Shown: positions 1-11,731 of the stretch, piece after piece
How the letters are laid out: the number at the start of each line of letters is the position of its first letter
Position numbering within the stretch: position 1 is the stretch's first letter
From: Anastatus disparis
Taxonomy: Eukaryota > Arthropoda > Insecta > Hymenoptera > Eupelmidae
Reading direction: 5' to 3'
DNA: 64,000 nucleotides
Assembly: GCA_017163975.1 (NCBI GenBank)
Contig: JAFFSR010000136.1
Coordinates: 11,777,501 to 11,841,500 of the forward strand
Program-made: the position numbers and the translations under genes
Notes under the pieces: model-generated
The model's input: only the letters and a program-made list of their open reading frames with translations
What the model was told of the DNA's origin: nothing
The model's database searches: none

Positions 1-2435
1 GGTATTTATTAGGATTACAGAAAAGGCGTTGTTTTTCTTATGTCTCCGTTATTCGTTCCCCGTTTCTCTGTCGTTTCGTTTTGCCCCCTCCTTCAACTTG
101 TCGTTCGCCCCTTTTCACTCGTTTATATTCTCTATAGAGTCTTAGCCCTTACTTGATGTATTTTTTTCTCTTAAAAAAAAGCCAATGCCACCTGTCAGTA
201 AAGAAGCGCACGTGATATAATGATAATGATGATGATGATGACGATGATGACGATAATTCTCTCAAGCGTTTGCCTACTACCAGCAGTAGCAGCAGCAGCA
301 GCACCGATACCGCCACCACTACCACCACCACGTGTATACCATGAAGTGTATAATCCTCCGTAGGTACTCGAGGCCTACTCGTGCAAAACGATGGCTGCAT
401 ACTTGTGTGCAAAAGTCACTAATAACCGCTCCAGTTTTTTTTTCTTCTCTCTCTTCTTTTTTTGCATTCGCGTACAATTTTTCTAGAATATCTAAGCCTA
501 TATGGGTAAGCCAGGTTCCCTTTTTTTACCACCCTTATATACATGCGTGTAATGTAGTTGAGTGTATAAGAGAACTTTTCCTAACCGGAAACCTCGTTTT
601 TCATTCTTCCGTTAACGTAGGCTTTAGATCTGCACTTGGCTTCCTTTTCTTTTTTTTCCTTTTTTTTTGTTGAGAGCAAGACAGGGAAAGAAAGAAACCT
701 TTATACGTTATATTATCCCTTAGTCGAGCCTGTTTTTTCCAAAAAAGAAAGAAAGAAAGAGAGCAAAGCTTTTTTCGACTTTCTTTATCTCGAATGTTTC
801 ATTACTAATGGTATCACTGCTACAGAGAGGACAAGAATAAAAGAAAAGAATCGGTCGATTCGTTTTTCAGCTTGTTTCTTCAGTGAAAGAGAGAGAGAGA
901 TGAGTAGTAAGTTTTGCTTGGACATGACGCGCAAAAGGGATTAGATTTTCCTTCTTTCTTTTCTGCTTTTATTTTTTTTTCTTTCTCTTTTTGTTCTTTT
1001 GCTGCTGCGTAACAGTGTAATTAATAATATAGAAGATTCGCTTCGTTCCTTTTTTTTTCCAGTTTTATTTGTTGGAGATGAGCTTTAATGATTATCATTT
1101 ATAATGCGATCAATGGTATTGTCGAGTTCGTCGTTAATCTTTTCGTCAAATTAATTAAGTCCATTACAATAGGGTATGAAGACTTTTTTATCAAGAAAGG
1201 AATATAATTTTTGTTGAATTAACTGATAATATTTAATACATTATTTGTTTGCTTACAGATTTTGTCTTTGACGCGAAATATTATTAAAATTAATTAATTT
1301 TATTTTTAATTTATACACTCTTATGTACGTGGTAATTAAAAATAAATTGAAATCAGTCTACGAAATAATAAATAAAATTTACTCTATTAATTAATGCAAT
1401 TGAAAACATACTGAAAAATCAAATCATTGTAAATTTAATTAGTTTTAAACATAGTTTTCCAATTAACGTTTGAAAAGCTATTACAAGAAATAAAAAATTT
1501 TTCAATCTATGAAAAATAAAACAAGAATATATTTCCAAAAGTAAAATTAATAATCATACGATTTTTAGCTATCGATCAAAAAAAGAATCAGAATATAACA
1601 AAATAAGTGAATTACAAAAAATCTTTTTCAATAAAATATAAAAAATTTTTTATCTGTAGCAACAGATTTTTAAGTTAAAGCGCTTCTAATTAAAATTAAG
1701 GGTCTGCTGTATTCACAAAAACTTTTAAAAATAGTATTAACTTTATCGGAAGCTTTTTACCATAGACTTTTTTTTTATTTTCAATATTAAAATATATTCA
1801 AAAGTGTGCTTGAAGTATGCATGAATTTTTTTCATTCTCTTCGAACGCACGTTTAAGATTCTAAAAAAAAGAGTATACACGTTAATAAAAAAAAAGCGAG
1901 TGTAGACGTTTGAACAGGCAAAGTGTGTGTAATCACAAGGTTTGATTGAAAAATCATCTGCTCGACCGAGTTTGCTTATGCGTCATGTTCTATTTCATCA
2001 TGGAATTTTAGTTATAGTTGACCTTTCCTTTCATCTAGTTTTCACGTAAAAATTTATGATTTATTTTTAACATTAATGTAATAATTAATGTAGTAATTGA
2101 AGTTAATTTATTTATCAAAAATTCTAAATTTGTTTATTTAACTATTCAGTAATTATGTTGAACATAATTTTGTATTCAATTATTAAAAACAAGATTATTG
2201 ATGAATAAATAACTTCAATAGTTTTAATAATTTAACTTGAATTGATCAAGATTTCAAATTCATAAAGTGAATTGAATATTCAAAAATAATTGTACCATTT
2301 CAATTTTTGACTTTACTCCTCTATTAGAAAAAGATCAATTTGATCAATGACAATCTGAACTCAACAATGTGTATTTGTTTTTTTATGCTTTTATATTTTA
2401 AAACATAAAAATTTAGCGAACATAAAAGATATTTT
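1..2435. other. Non-coding stretch, mixed patch then AT-rich
   Basis: The first 1 kb is moderately rich in CpG and pyrimidine runs, with trinucleotide tracts. The remainder is AT-rich, with frequent stops in all frames. The open frames here consist of poly-Phe, poly-Ser and poly-Val runs from simple repeats and show no domain. I see no gene. Confidence 0.6.
220..330. repeat. Trinucleotide repeat cluster (GAT, CAG, CCA)
   Basis: Adjacent interrupted tracts of GAT/GAC (about 220-256), CAG (about 281-303) and CCA (about 310-330). They encode homopolymer-like shadow ORFs on both strands and are best read as microsatellites. Confidence 0.8.
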
Positions 2436-2890
2436 TTGCATTCGCGTGGTCTCTCGCACATATATTTCAGGATCCACCCGTTGCGCGCGCATGTATACGT
2501 CAACGGCGCATACAAGTTCTTCTCTTTCTCTACCTCACTCTCTCTCTCTCTTAACCTCTCTCTGCCTCTTTCTCTTTCGCTCACCGACCGGAAAGCGAAG
2601 AAAATTGAGTTTGCCGTCCAAGTCCGTCGAAAAGTGTACATATATATATATACATACATATATAATACTAGAACCGATATCGATCGATGGTGCGCGTCCG
2701 CGTTCGCTTGCTCGCGGTAATCGGAAAAGTTGAGTAGTCCACCCGCTCTCTCTCTCTCTCTCTTTCTCTCTTGAGAGTATATACCAGCAGTACCAAAGCC
2801 TCTTTGCTACGTCCGTTTTCTCCTATGTTTTGCCGGAGTGACGAGAACAGGCCAGAAGAACTACTAACGCGTGTACTTAAGGGATATATC
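2436..2890. other. CpG- and CT-rich patch in AT-rich DNA
   Basis: This roughly 450-base patch has CGCGCG, CGATCGATGG and dense CT tracts (2521-2580 and 2745-2770), unlike the surrounding A/T-rich sequence. No splice-flanked coding frame was found. It could be regulatory or untranslated sequence; that is inference from composition only. Confidence 0.35.
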
Positions 2891-3825
2891 TGCTTAAAAG
2901 TCAATTTTAAAATTACTTTTTTTTTCTTCTTACTGACTTTGATTCGAAATTTAATTTTATACACTTGATTAAATCTGCAGTTTTGACAGTGGTATTTTTA
3001 GAATTCTTAAAATCAAAAACGCATTACGCTCTTCCTTCAAATCTTTAGGATAAGATAATCGAAGTTAAATTCAACCGTTAAAGCTAGGATTTTTAAAGTT
3101 TCGAATTTTGAACCTTCAAAACATAAGTATAATAAGCGTTCATATGGTTAACAGATCATACGTGTATCCATAGTAAGAGTTGAAATTTCAAATTTCAAAT
3201 TCGCATTTTGTAGTAGTTTCGATTGTCTGGCTAGCGTCAGAAGTTTCGAAAGCAAATGTTATACGGAGATCTGCATATTTGAATTCCAAGTACTTTTCCA
3301 GATAAAAGTCGTAATATTTTTCTTAAAACTTTGCTTACTAATGTATTTACTCGTATGTAGAAAAAAATTTATAGCATATGTATCTCGTTATTGCTCCATA
3401 AATAAAAATATGTATTTTTTCAGTCGTACTGGCTGATGTATACAAAGTATAGTGTCGATGAAATAGTATTAAATGGACTTAAAGTTTAAAGTTGAAAAAA
3501 GAAAATTAATACTAATTTTAAAATTAGGTGGATCCACTTTGTCAAAAGGTAATTCGGTTACAACTTGCGCAAGTAGTTATACATCTCTTTTTTATGTTTC
3601 ATTTCGTATGTTGCAGTCGTTGAGCCGTTTTAGTACCAGTTTGCAGTTTTTTGTAAATTTACGCAATTTATATATACGAGTGTACGTGCATGTGTGTGGA
3701 TGTGTTTAGTCTTTACAATAGCACAGTTTGTACAGATGTCGGCGCAAGTAATTTTCTAGAGGTTCCGAGAAGTAATTTATGAAGCAGTTCTCTCTGGTCA
3801 GCTGCGAAAAAGCTTTTTCTCTTTA

Positions 3826-3828
<3 letters not shown>

Positions 3829-3868
<40 letters not shown>
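3829..3868. repeat. (CT)n microsatellite
   Basis: About 20 uninterrupted CT units, followed by a further pyrimidine-rich run up to about 3890. On the minus strand this is a GA array of the kind bound by GAGA-type factors in insects; any such role is inference. Confidence 0.9.
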
Positions 3869-3874
<6 letters not shown>

Positions 3875-6681
3875 TTTTTCTTTTTCTCTCGCTCACTTAT
3901 ACGTACTCAAAACGGCTTATCAGAGTGTAGGGAAAGATGAATGTTTTGTAAGGAATAGAAGGGAGAAGTTGAACTAAACGAAAAAAAAGAACGAGATGAC
4001 TAAATGAGCAGTTTTGGACTTTGAAAATTATAAATCACATTTTGAATAGGAACTGACATGTATGATATACTATTCCATTATATACATCTTTCCATTTCTT
4101 CAACAATATTTTACATCAATCAAGTGACATAAAAAAAATTTTTTTTTTAATTTATGATTTAAAAAAGAAGAGGAAAAGAAATGAATATAAAAAAGCTTTC
4201 ACTTACAAGAAAAAAAAATGGCAGTATACACAAACGCGATGAAATTCTGAAATATTTTGATAACTTTCTAATAATAGAATAATATTTGGTATGCCAAATG
4301 TTTGCCTATATACATTATATGCTTTTTTTTATTGACATAATGTAGAGGCATTTTATTTACATAAGTTAAAAAGGTCACGTTCTTTTTTTTTACATCTTGT
4401 ATGGTTGTCTTTTTTTCCTTGCATTACTCTGGTATAAAACGTTACGCCCACGTTTTCTTTTTATATCCGAATATAAAACAAAACTTCAAAACTATGAAAA
4501 AATAGTTTTAGTTTAATTGCATTAATCTATTAAATTCATATAACCAAATGAGAAATGTGAGCTTATTATTTAGATTATTTAAATAGCTTCTTTAAATTAC
4601 CATAAAAGATTATTTGAAATACAAAAAAAAAGGAAATAAAAGTAAAAGTAAAATAAGTTTAACATAATTTCCATATATATGTACATATATATACATATAT
4701 ACTTGCAAAAACCTTGTACAGATGACTTGTCTGAGTAAAGCAGACGTAAAGTTCTCTCTTCTCTCAAAGGAGTCCATTCGCGCGCGTCATATAAGCCAAG
4801 AGAGAAAGAGAGAGAGAGAACTCGATTTTAGCGAGGGAGAGAGAGATAGAAAGATAGATCTCTCCGAAGAGTTCTACTTTGTGCACATATGTATACATAT
4901 ATACAGGAGAGTAAAGGCAAGATTGGCCAAAGGAAACAGTAACTTTTCAAGCCGATATATAATCACATTTATCGGTTAAAAAAGAAAGAAATAGAAAACT
5001 TACTTTAAGACTAGAGCGAGTCAAATTAACTTGACACTCTGGAAAAGCTTGTATTAAGTGAAAAGTTACGTTTATTTTACAAGCAATATGCTATTTTTTT
5101 ATTTCTCACATTATCTACGCGAATGTTTTCGTAATCCGAGCATAAGGGCTTTAAAAAGTTATTGCCATCCATTACTTCTGCTTTCGTTATGAGAAAAAAA
5201 ATAAAGAAAAAAATAAAATTCAATTAGAATGAGAGTTTCGTAATATCCAGTTTTTTTAAAACTTAGCCGACTTCCTTTAAAGAAGTATCCAGCTTGGAAG
5301 TTGTTGTTTTAGAAAAAAAATTTACTCATGGAAAATTTACATTATTTTTATAAAGACTCTTTATGAACATCTCGTAAAGTTTGTGCACTTTTTGTATGGT
5401 TGCTTAAAATTAAAAAAAAGAAAAGAGCATCCACAATGTGGGCAATGTGTATTACTTTTACAACAAAGGTTTATTAGTATAAAAAAAAATAATACAGGAT
5501 GATTTGTAATTTGTAATACAAAAAGTCTTTTATCATATATTTTATAGTTTATTAGTTTTTCAAGATAAAGCATTACATTATAGTAAAGGTTCTTTATATT
5601 ACAAATTTGATTGAAAGCTTCTTTTCAATCTCTTCCCATGGCTCGGTTAAGATTTTTCTATAAGAACTTCATATAAATACTTTTGTACCAGTACGAGAGA
5701 GTTTAATTTTCAAATTCAATATAATTTAAATCTTTTCATACTATTTACCAAATTATATCGTAATTACGAAGTTTAATTAAATCTTAAAGGTTTCATTTAT
5801 TATTGTTGAAGACATAATTTCGCGAGTGTAAATACATATTAACTTTGCTAATAAAATTTCTTCCCCATTAAAAAATATTCGTTCTTACAAATTAAAGTCA
5901 AAGCTGTCGCATTATATAAAAGCCTTAATTATTCTGGACGAATTTTTTTTTTTTTTTTAAGAAATCCCTCGACACAAAGTTCACGTTTTAACTTGACTCG
6001 CTAATCCACGATAACAGAGCGGCTTAACAGAGGGCTAGGAAAAAAACTCTTCTATTTACAAAGGGAAAGGGAAAAGCGAAACACAAAAAAAAATAATGTG
6101 AATCATTTAAATGTCAAACTTTGTTGGACAATACAAAAGAAAACTTATGTCGAAAAAGGAAATATTAATATAATACTTAACAATCATTTTTTTTTAATTC
6201 GATAACGGCAAAAGCAAACTACTACTCGACTCTTAACTCGCGCTTCAGCACCGTTAATTAATTTCCAAGCAAAAAAAAACGTAGTGAACATTATTTTTTT
6301 TTTTTAACATTCTTCGTTCACCTTGCGTCACAAATTGTGTCGTTTAATCTTGTGTCAGTGACGTAATGGGGTTTTCTTTATGCGAAAGCGACTTTCCACG
6401 AAAAATTTAACGAGTCGGAGAAAGAGTCTTGAAATAAAAAAACAGTAGCACGAGTGAAAATAAAACAAAAAATATGTTAAATAAAAAGGAAACTCGACGT
6501 TTAGGAGCAAGAAAAATTAAATTATACAAAAGAAAAGGGTGTTACACTACTTTTTATTTTTTGAAAATTGTCGTTTCATGTATGCATATATGGACAATAT
6601 AAAAGATTTTATAAGCTTAAATGTATTCGAAAATTGTTGCTTTATGTCCAACGATAAAAGTTAAATAATATACTTTCGCAT

Positions 6682-6715
6682 ATTGTTATATATATATATA
6701 TATATATAACAATAT
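6682..6715. repeat. TA array inside a perfect palindrome
   Basis: A (TA) array of about 11 units is bracketed by AATATTGTTA-like sequence and its complement (ATATTGTTA on the left, TAACAATAT on the right). The whole segment can therefore fold into one hairpin. Confidence 0.75.
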
Positions 6716-8047
6716 TTTCGTATCATGAAACATAAATATGCAAATATTTATTGTGCATAATTCTATGCACGACCAGAGCCAATGTAGCAGCAGCTTGCGC
6801 ATATGTCTATGTGCATAAGGGAAAATAAAAAAAAAAGAAAGGAGAGAATGAGAGTGAAGGACAAATATGGCCGTGAATTTCACGATACGATAATATGTTG
6901 TTTTTAATACTTCGTTCAAAATTAGCAGCCATATTTTTTTGAATTAATTAACTTCATAGCGATGCTTACATCAGCATAATGTTTAAGGGTAACGTTTTTT
7001 TTTTAACCAAGCAAATATTTGTACTTGTGTTGAAAAAAATTTTTTCTTTAATCATCAAAAGTACAGAGTCTACATGAAAAACGTTTTAGCGAATTTTAGA
7101 ACAGATTAATAAAAAAAATGGAGATCGTTATTAGGTTAAATATAATAAAAAATATATATTGAATTATTTAAAATTTTATGAATTTTAACAAGTTGCTTAA
7201 TTGGTAAACGATCGATTGAATAATTATATTATTAATTAAAATATATGTATATAAAATGACTCGGTGCATCCTGGGTTATTACTGCGATGCTCAAATATTT
7301 ATATAAATTAAACACGTCAAGGCAATTGAGACGGTGATTTAAAAATTTTCATCCAATATCGTTAATCAAATAAATCATTTAAATCAATAAATATCGAATC
7401 AATATACAAGAATATTTTGTTTTTGTTTGCACCTGCCACTGAATATTTGTCAATATAAAGTATTTCAATTATACGACGTACAGTCAGATGTGTACATTAA
7501 AAATTTTATGTGATTTTAATATATCACGTACTGCATTGATCTCAACTTTATTTTTTAACATTATGATTAAAAGTTTTTAAAATCATCTGTACTCTAAAAG
7601 AAGATAGTTTACATTTGTGTTTATTAGTATGTTTATAAGTATGTATACAATATTTATTTTTATACTGAAAATAAATTTTTAATATTTATAAATTGCAAAG
7701 CTAACTAAAAAATTTAATTGTATAATTTTAAAAAAGATAACAACATTCTTTCATCTATTTTATAACATAAATATTAAAAAATCATAATTTCATTGGCCAT
7801 GACGAATTACCGTATGAGATGTATTTGGTAAATTTATTTAAGGTAACAAAATAAATCATGAGAATGAAGATATGCAAGTAGCTTATGTACGTCCAGTTAC
7901 AATAACATCTAAATGTAGGCAGAGATTGAAAAAGGTAACAACACAGAGATGGAGAGAAGGTATATAGGAAACGGAAATCTGAATGATGTAGTGAGTAGAA
8001 TTGCTCACGACTATATATATGTACATCTGTGTAGGTAAATGTCTACT

Positions 8048-8074
<27 letters not shown>
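8048..8074. repeat. (TA)n microsatellite
   Basis: About 13 TA units followed by TGTATG variants. It lies 50 bases downstream (minus sense) of the predicted signal-peptide exon, inside its intron. Confidence 0.9.
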
Positions 8075-8084
<10 letters not shown>

Positions 8085-8122
8085 ATGTATCTGTATGTGG
8101 CATGCAACAACGATAAACTCAC

Positions 8123-8190
8123 CTCGCTGGATGTAGCAGGAGTGCCAGTAACGCTATCAACGATAGTGCTCCAGGCCACATTGCGAAAGC
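8123..8190 (-). CDS. Signal-peptide exon of an unidentified secreted or membrane protein
   Basis: On the minus strand, a CTGCTTTCAG acceptor is followed by nine bases of leader (GCTTTCGCA) and an ATG at 8181. The frame then reads MWPGALSLIALLALLLHPA and ends after two further bases (AG, phase 2) at a GCGAG|GTGAGT donor. The peptide has a short n-region, a leucine/alanine core and small residues near the end, which is the layout of a secretory signal. The base before the third position upstream of the ATG is G, a fair Kozak context. GC content is well above the flanks. The exon must join another exon of matching phase further left; none was recognised between 1 and 8122, so the body of the gene is probably outside the window. 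The family is unknown. The two good splice borders around a signal-like peptide make chance unlikely but not impossible. Confidence 0.6.
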
Positions 8191-9579
8191 CTGAAAGCAG
8201 ATGTAATCACGTTTATATAATGAGAGCCTTGCTAAAGCCCCGCCCTTATTTTCTATCTCACTCGCTCGCACACATGCTCTCGCTCGCTCTTACTCACTTC
8301 GGTAAACCCCCGTTTCTAACCAATTTCGTACTATATACACATATACAAGCTTATATGCATCATGTGAAACCTTCGCGTCACTCTGTACTCTGATCGGCTC
8401 TTGCCATCCACTCCTCTACTCAACCCTATAACACACACACACACATATCGTCTTCCTTTCTCTGATTTTCAATCTCTCTCTTTCTCTCTTTCTCGTCTAT
8501 GTATGTATGTACGTGCGTTTGGTCTATATGTATAAGTACTATAATAGCCACACATGTTGAACGAGAAAGAGAGATGACGTGCATAGTATGTACCAGTCAA
8601 GAGAATGAATTGCACACATTGCACGTATATATATATGTATACATGCATGCATACGCACTTGGGTACAAAGAAGCGTGTATCTACAAATGCCTGACGAAAC
8701 CGATATATACAAAGCTAAACGGAAAGAGTAAGAGGGAAACAAGAAGCCTTTGGACCTCTTCTCAAAGTCACTTCAACACATATATGTATATTGCTATATA
8801 TGTATAAAGTCGAGAAAGCGTAAATAACATTTGTTTATTGTTAATGTACGCTCAATAGTTTATTAATTTAATAGCTTATTAATATATAACGGCTTCGTAA
8901 TTTGGGTTTGTTGTACATTAATATATTTATTTAGCAGTCTTGCTAAAGCGATTATGTTAAGATTTCAGGAAAGTTTTCATATAACTTATTTACAACATCA
9001 TGCAAAACGTATTACAGTTTAAAGTGTGTCGTCAGCAGTATACATTATGAGATATAAAGAGTTAAAATATCTCTTTTTAATATGTTAACTTATGGAATAT
9101 GGTTAATTGAAAAATTTTGCTTTCACTAATATCTAATCAGCTGTAAAATAATACTTCCTGAAAATTTTAGAAATATTAGTATCATAGATTTTTATTTATA
9201 AATCTAGAAGATTTTTAAGTTTTATAAACCAATACTCGATAACAGGTAATCTAAAGAAAATTGGCAATATTGTAACTTTATCCCGCGCTCGTCTTTCTTT
9301 CTGAGCTTTCTGTTTTTAAGCGCCACCCATTCAATTTTAAATATTGTATTTGAATAAAATGGAAGAATTAATAAAATGATCAAATTGTTTTAGTATATAG
9401 TTTTATTATATTTATTTATTAATTGCAAATCTTAAAACTATTATATGATTTATTGAATATATAAAAAATATTTTTTAATTTTTCTTAACTAATCTGTAAT
9501 TATCTATTTTTTTAGATTGCTAAACTTATTATGGATTAAAGTATTATTTTCTATTTTTTTAATGGTTTTGTATTTGTTT
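8191..9579. other. Non-coding stretch upstream of the signal-peptide exon
   Basis: The part from 8.2 to 8.8 kb has CT-rich, CA-rich and TATG-rich simple sequence with scattered CpG. From 8.8 kb it is plain AT-rich DNA. Open frames here (for example 8499-8807) consist of repeat-coded Tyr/Ile/Val runs. No gene seen. Confidence 0.55.
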
Positions 9580-9737
9580 TACTATTGCGGTGTTAGTTCG
9601 CCACAAGGCTTTTCAGCCTGTTTGTGAACAAAGCACATGTGACATGCAGTGGTCAATCGAGCGAGATTGGGATTCGAACTTGGGCCATTGAGTTACGAAT
9701 TCATCGCTCTACCGAGTAAGCTACTGAAGACCGCACA
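9580..9737 (-). mobile_element. tRNA-derived SINE-like unit or tRNA pseudogene
   Basis: Read on the minus strand, the unit starts near GCGGTCTTCAG (9735) and carries an A-box-like TAGCTTACTCGG (9723-9712). A B-box-like AGTTCGAATCCC (9680-9669) follows about 30 bases on, the spacing of a Pol III internal promoter. The anticodon and T stems do not pair well, so it is not a working tRNA. Downstream a non-tRNA body follows, including a GGCT-GAAA-AGCC hairpin at about 9605-9619, before AT-rich flank. tRNA head plus unrelated body is the build of a SINE; the exact ends and copy number are not known. Confidence 0.6.
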
Positions 9738-10030
9738 GTTTAAAATTAAAAATAAATAATAAATAAACTATTTAAAAGACTATATAAACAAATAACTATT
9801 TTTGTTAGTGAATCAATTATTTTTTGCAATCTTTTTTTGATGACTTATTTTTAATAGCAAATCTGTTGTTTTGTAAACAAATTTGTAGTCACGTGTTATT
9901 GTTTTGATAAATTCTGAATCGCAATAGAGAGCTTAGAAGTATTATTACACACAGACGCGACGAAAGCAGAAATTTACAGAGCATGCTTTGGTCTCGCTCT
10001 TTGTTGGAAAGCGGTGTTGCCGAATTTCAA

Positions 10031-10100
10031 TCAGCATCAGTTGTGTGCAGTGTACAGTGTGTACGAATATACTGTGTTACCATTCGCCATACAATCTCAG
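10031..10100 (+). promoter_or_regulatory. Possible insect initiator with short first exon and donor
   Basis: Two TCAG motifs (10031 and 10037), the second reading GCATCAGTTGTG, match the insect initiator TCAGT. About 60 bases further on, CTCAG|GTGAAA (donor after 10100) is an acceptable splice donor. The local sequence from about 9940 to 10110 is more GC-rich than its flanks and free of simple repeats. No TATA box stands at -30. A short non-coding first exon on the plus strand would explain this; the downstream partner is uncertain (see 11424-11731). Confidence 0.3.
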
Positions 10101-11060
10101 GTGAAATTTTTGCTTGGTGGCAGCAAACTCTTTAGCTTGAACGTAGCAAAGTTATAATTTCAAGAAAAAATTATAACAAAGATTATTTACGCTTTTCAAT
10201 ATAGTTAACAATTAAATATTATCATTCTTTTTGCATTGTACAGAGCATCATGCAAAAAAGAGATTAATTGATGAGATTGTAAAAAAAAGGTTGGAATTTT
10301 TCATGTACAACATTGAAATATTATAGTTAAAGAACATTATAGTCAGCATAATAGAAGTATTACATTTTTTCGTACCGATATCCATTAAATATTTAATATG
10401 TAGGACGAGCGTGCTTGCTTTGTCTCTCTTTTTTTTACGGTTTTATTAATGGCACTTAGATGATTCACCCTCTAAATAGTGGCGGATCTATCATAAATCA
10501 CATTATCCGTCATAAATAAGAGAATTTATGATCCTATTATTTTAATGCAATAGTTATAGGATTTTTTTATCTATAAAACAAGATAATGCATAAAGCTAAT
10601 GTAAAAAATCTACATTCAATACCGATGATCTCGCTCTCGCGCACTATAGAAAGTAATCTGTATTGTAATGAAAATTTCTATCTCTAAAAAAAAAAAACAA
10701 GAATTGAGTGGTTCGGAATAAAAATGTATTTTGTATTTATATAAACCTTTGTTGGAATTTTCTTTTTTTCGTTTTACAATTCAAATTCAAAGTAAATATA
10801 ATAATTTAAACTTTTTTCCATTGTGCCAAACAATATTGATCTTCTTTTGAAAAATTAAAAACCGTTATTAATCAACTTGATATATATTTGAATTTTAATG
10901 ACCCAATAATTACCACAATTCATTTACAATCCCATTCAAACCACTCGCGCACATTTCAGCTTTTGCGATGAAAAAAAAAGAAAAAAAAGAAAAAAAATAA
11001 AAAACTTAACGCTTGAAATACACAAACAAAAAAAACGGTATATAAAAAAAAGGCACGTAG
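10101..11060. other. AT-rich stretch without visible features
   Basis: Ordinary AT-rich DNA with A/T homopolymer runs. I see no exon, repeat family or RNA gene in it. Confidence 0.5.
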
Positions 11061-11342
11061 CCCAAGCGTTAATAAAAAATTTCATGTGCGCTCGCGCGTC
11101 CATGCACACACGTATATATACACGTACATACGTGCACGTATATACATATGAAGAACCACATTAATTGAAATGTATCGAGCTTTCGATTTTTGCTAGTAAG
11201 AGAAAGAGAGAAGCACAGAACAGCAAGGCCTGCAGCCAACGACACTCGAACGTTCGATAATTCTCTTTTTTTTTTCTTCTTTCTCATCCAAACCCAACAT
11301 CACATGACTTTCTAACTTTATTTTTTAGCTTGTACTTTACTC

Positions 11343-11362
11343 GAGAGAGAGAGAGAGAGAGA
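11343..11362. repeat. (GA)n microsatellite
   Basis: About ten GA units followed by GAAAGAGAAA, within a wider purine-rich patch (11.0-12.1 kb). Confidence 0.85.
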
Positions 11363-11423
11363 AAGAGAAAGGGCAATAATTGAGTAGAATGAGTTTTCGT
11401 CTCTTCTTTCCTATTTTTTTTAG

Positions 11424-11731
11424 GCTTGACCCTCTGTTTTTCCTCATCTAAAAAAAAAGAAGAAAAAAAACTGGAAGGGGGAAGTAAAAGAAGAAAGCTT
11501 CTTGTTTTAACGGTGTTTGACCGAGATAGATTTCTGGCAGACGGCTGCACACGCTCAGTACTAGCTATTCGATCAATCCTCTACACAGCGAAAGAGAGTA
11601 TAAAAAAGAAGAAGTAAAAAAAAAGCATGGAAAAAAAGAGAAGATAGTTCAGTAAAGCAATCGTTCGTATGGTTAGGTAAAGGCTAGTCAGATTTTTTCC
11701 CTCAAACCCTTCCTCCTCCATCGAAGACCAA
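11424..11731 (+). other. Possible untranslated or small-ORF exon
   Basis: A strong pyrimidine tract and TTTTTTTTAG acceptor precede 11424, and GACCAA|GTGAGTATC after 11731 is a near-consensus donor. The 308 bases between are richer in G+C than the flanks. One frame is open from the acceptor to about 11617 and reads LLVLTVFDRDRFLADGCTR in its non-repetitive part, but it begins in Lys/Glu/Ser runs and stops before the donor. The segment would therefore be untranslated or contain a small ORF. It lies 1.3 kb downstream of the plus-strand initiator candidate, and the two could belong to one non-coding transcript. This is inference. Confidence 0.22.

Larger units (their letters stand above)
2891..8122. 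other. Long non-coding AT-rich stretch
   Basis: No convincing exon on either strand. It holds a long CT tract, a GA-rich patch at about 4796-4865, TA-rich hairpin sequence near 6.7 kb and short TA tracts. Splice-like sites exist (for example a minus donor at about 4201-4206), but none bounds a frame that reads as protein. Confidence 0.55.

Noticed and set aside
4206..4246. Minus-strand 39-base candidate exon between TATTTCAG and GTAAGTG
   Set aside because: It could follow the 8.1-kb exon in phase, but it encodes a Phe run from a T tract and has no coding character.
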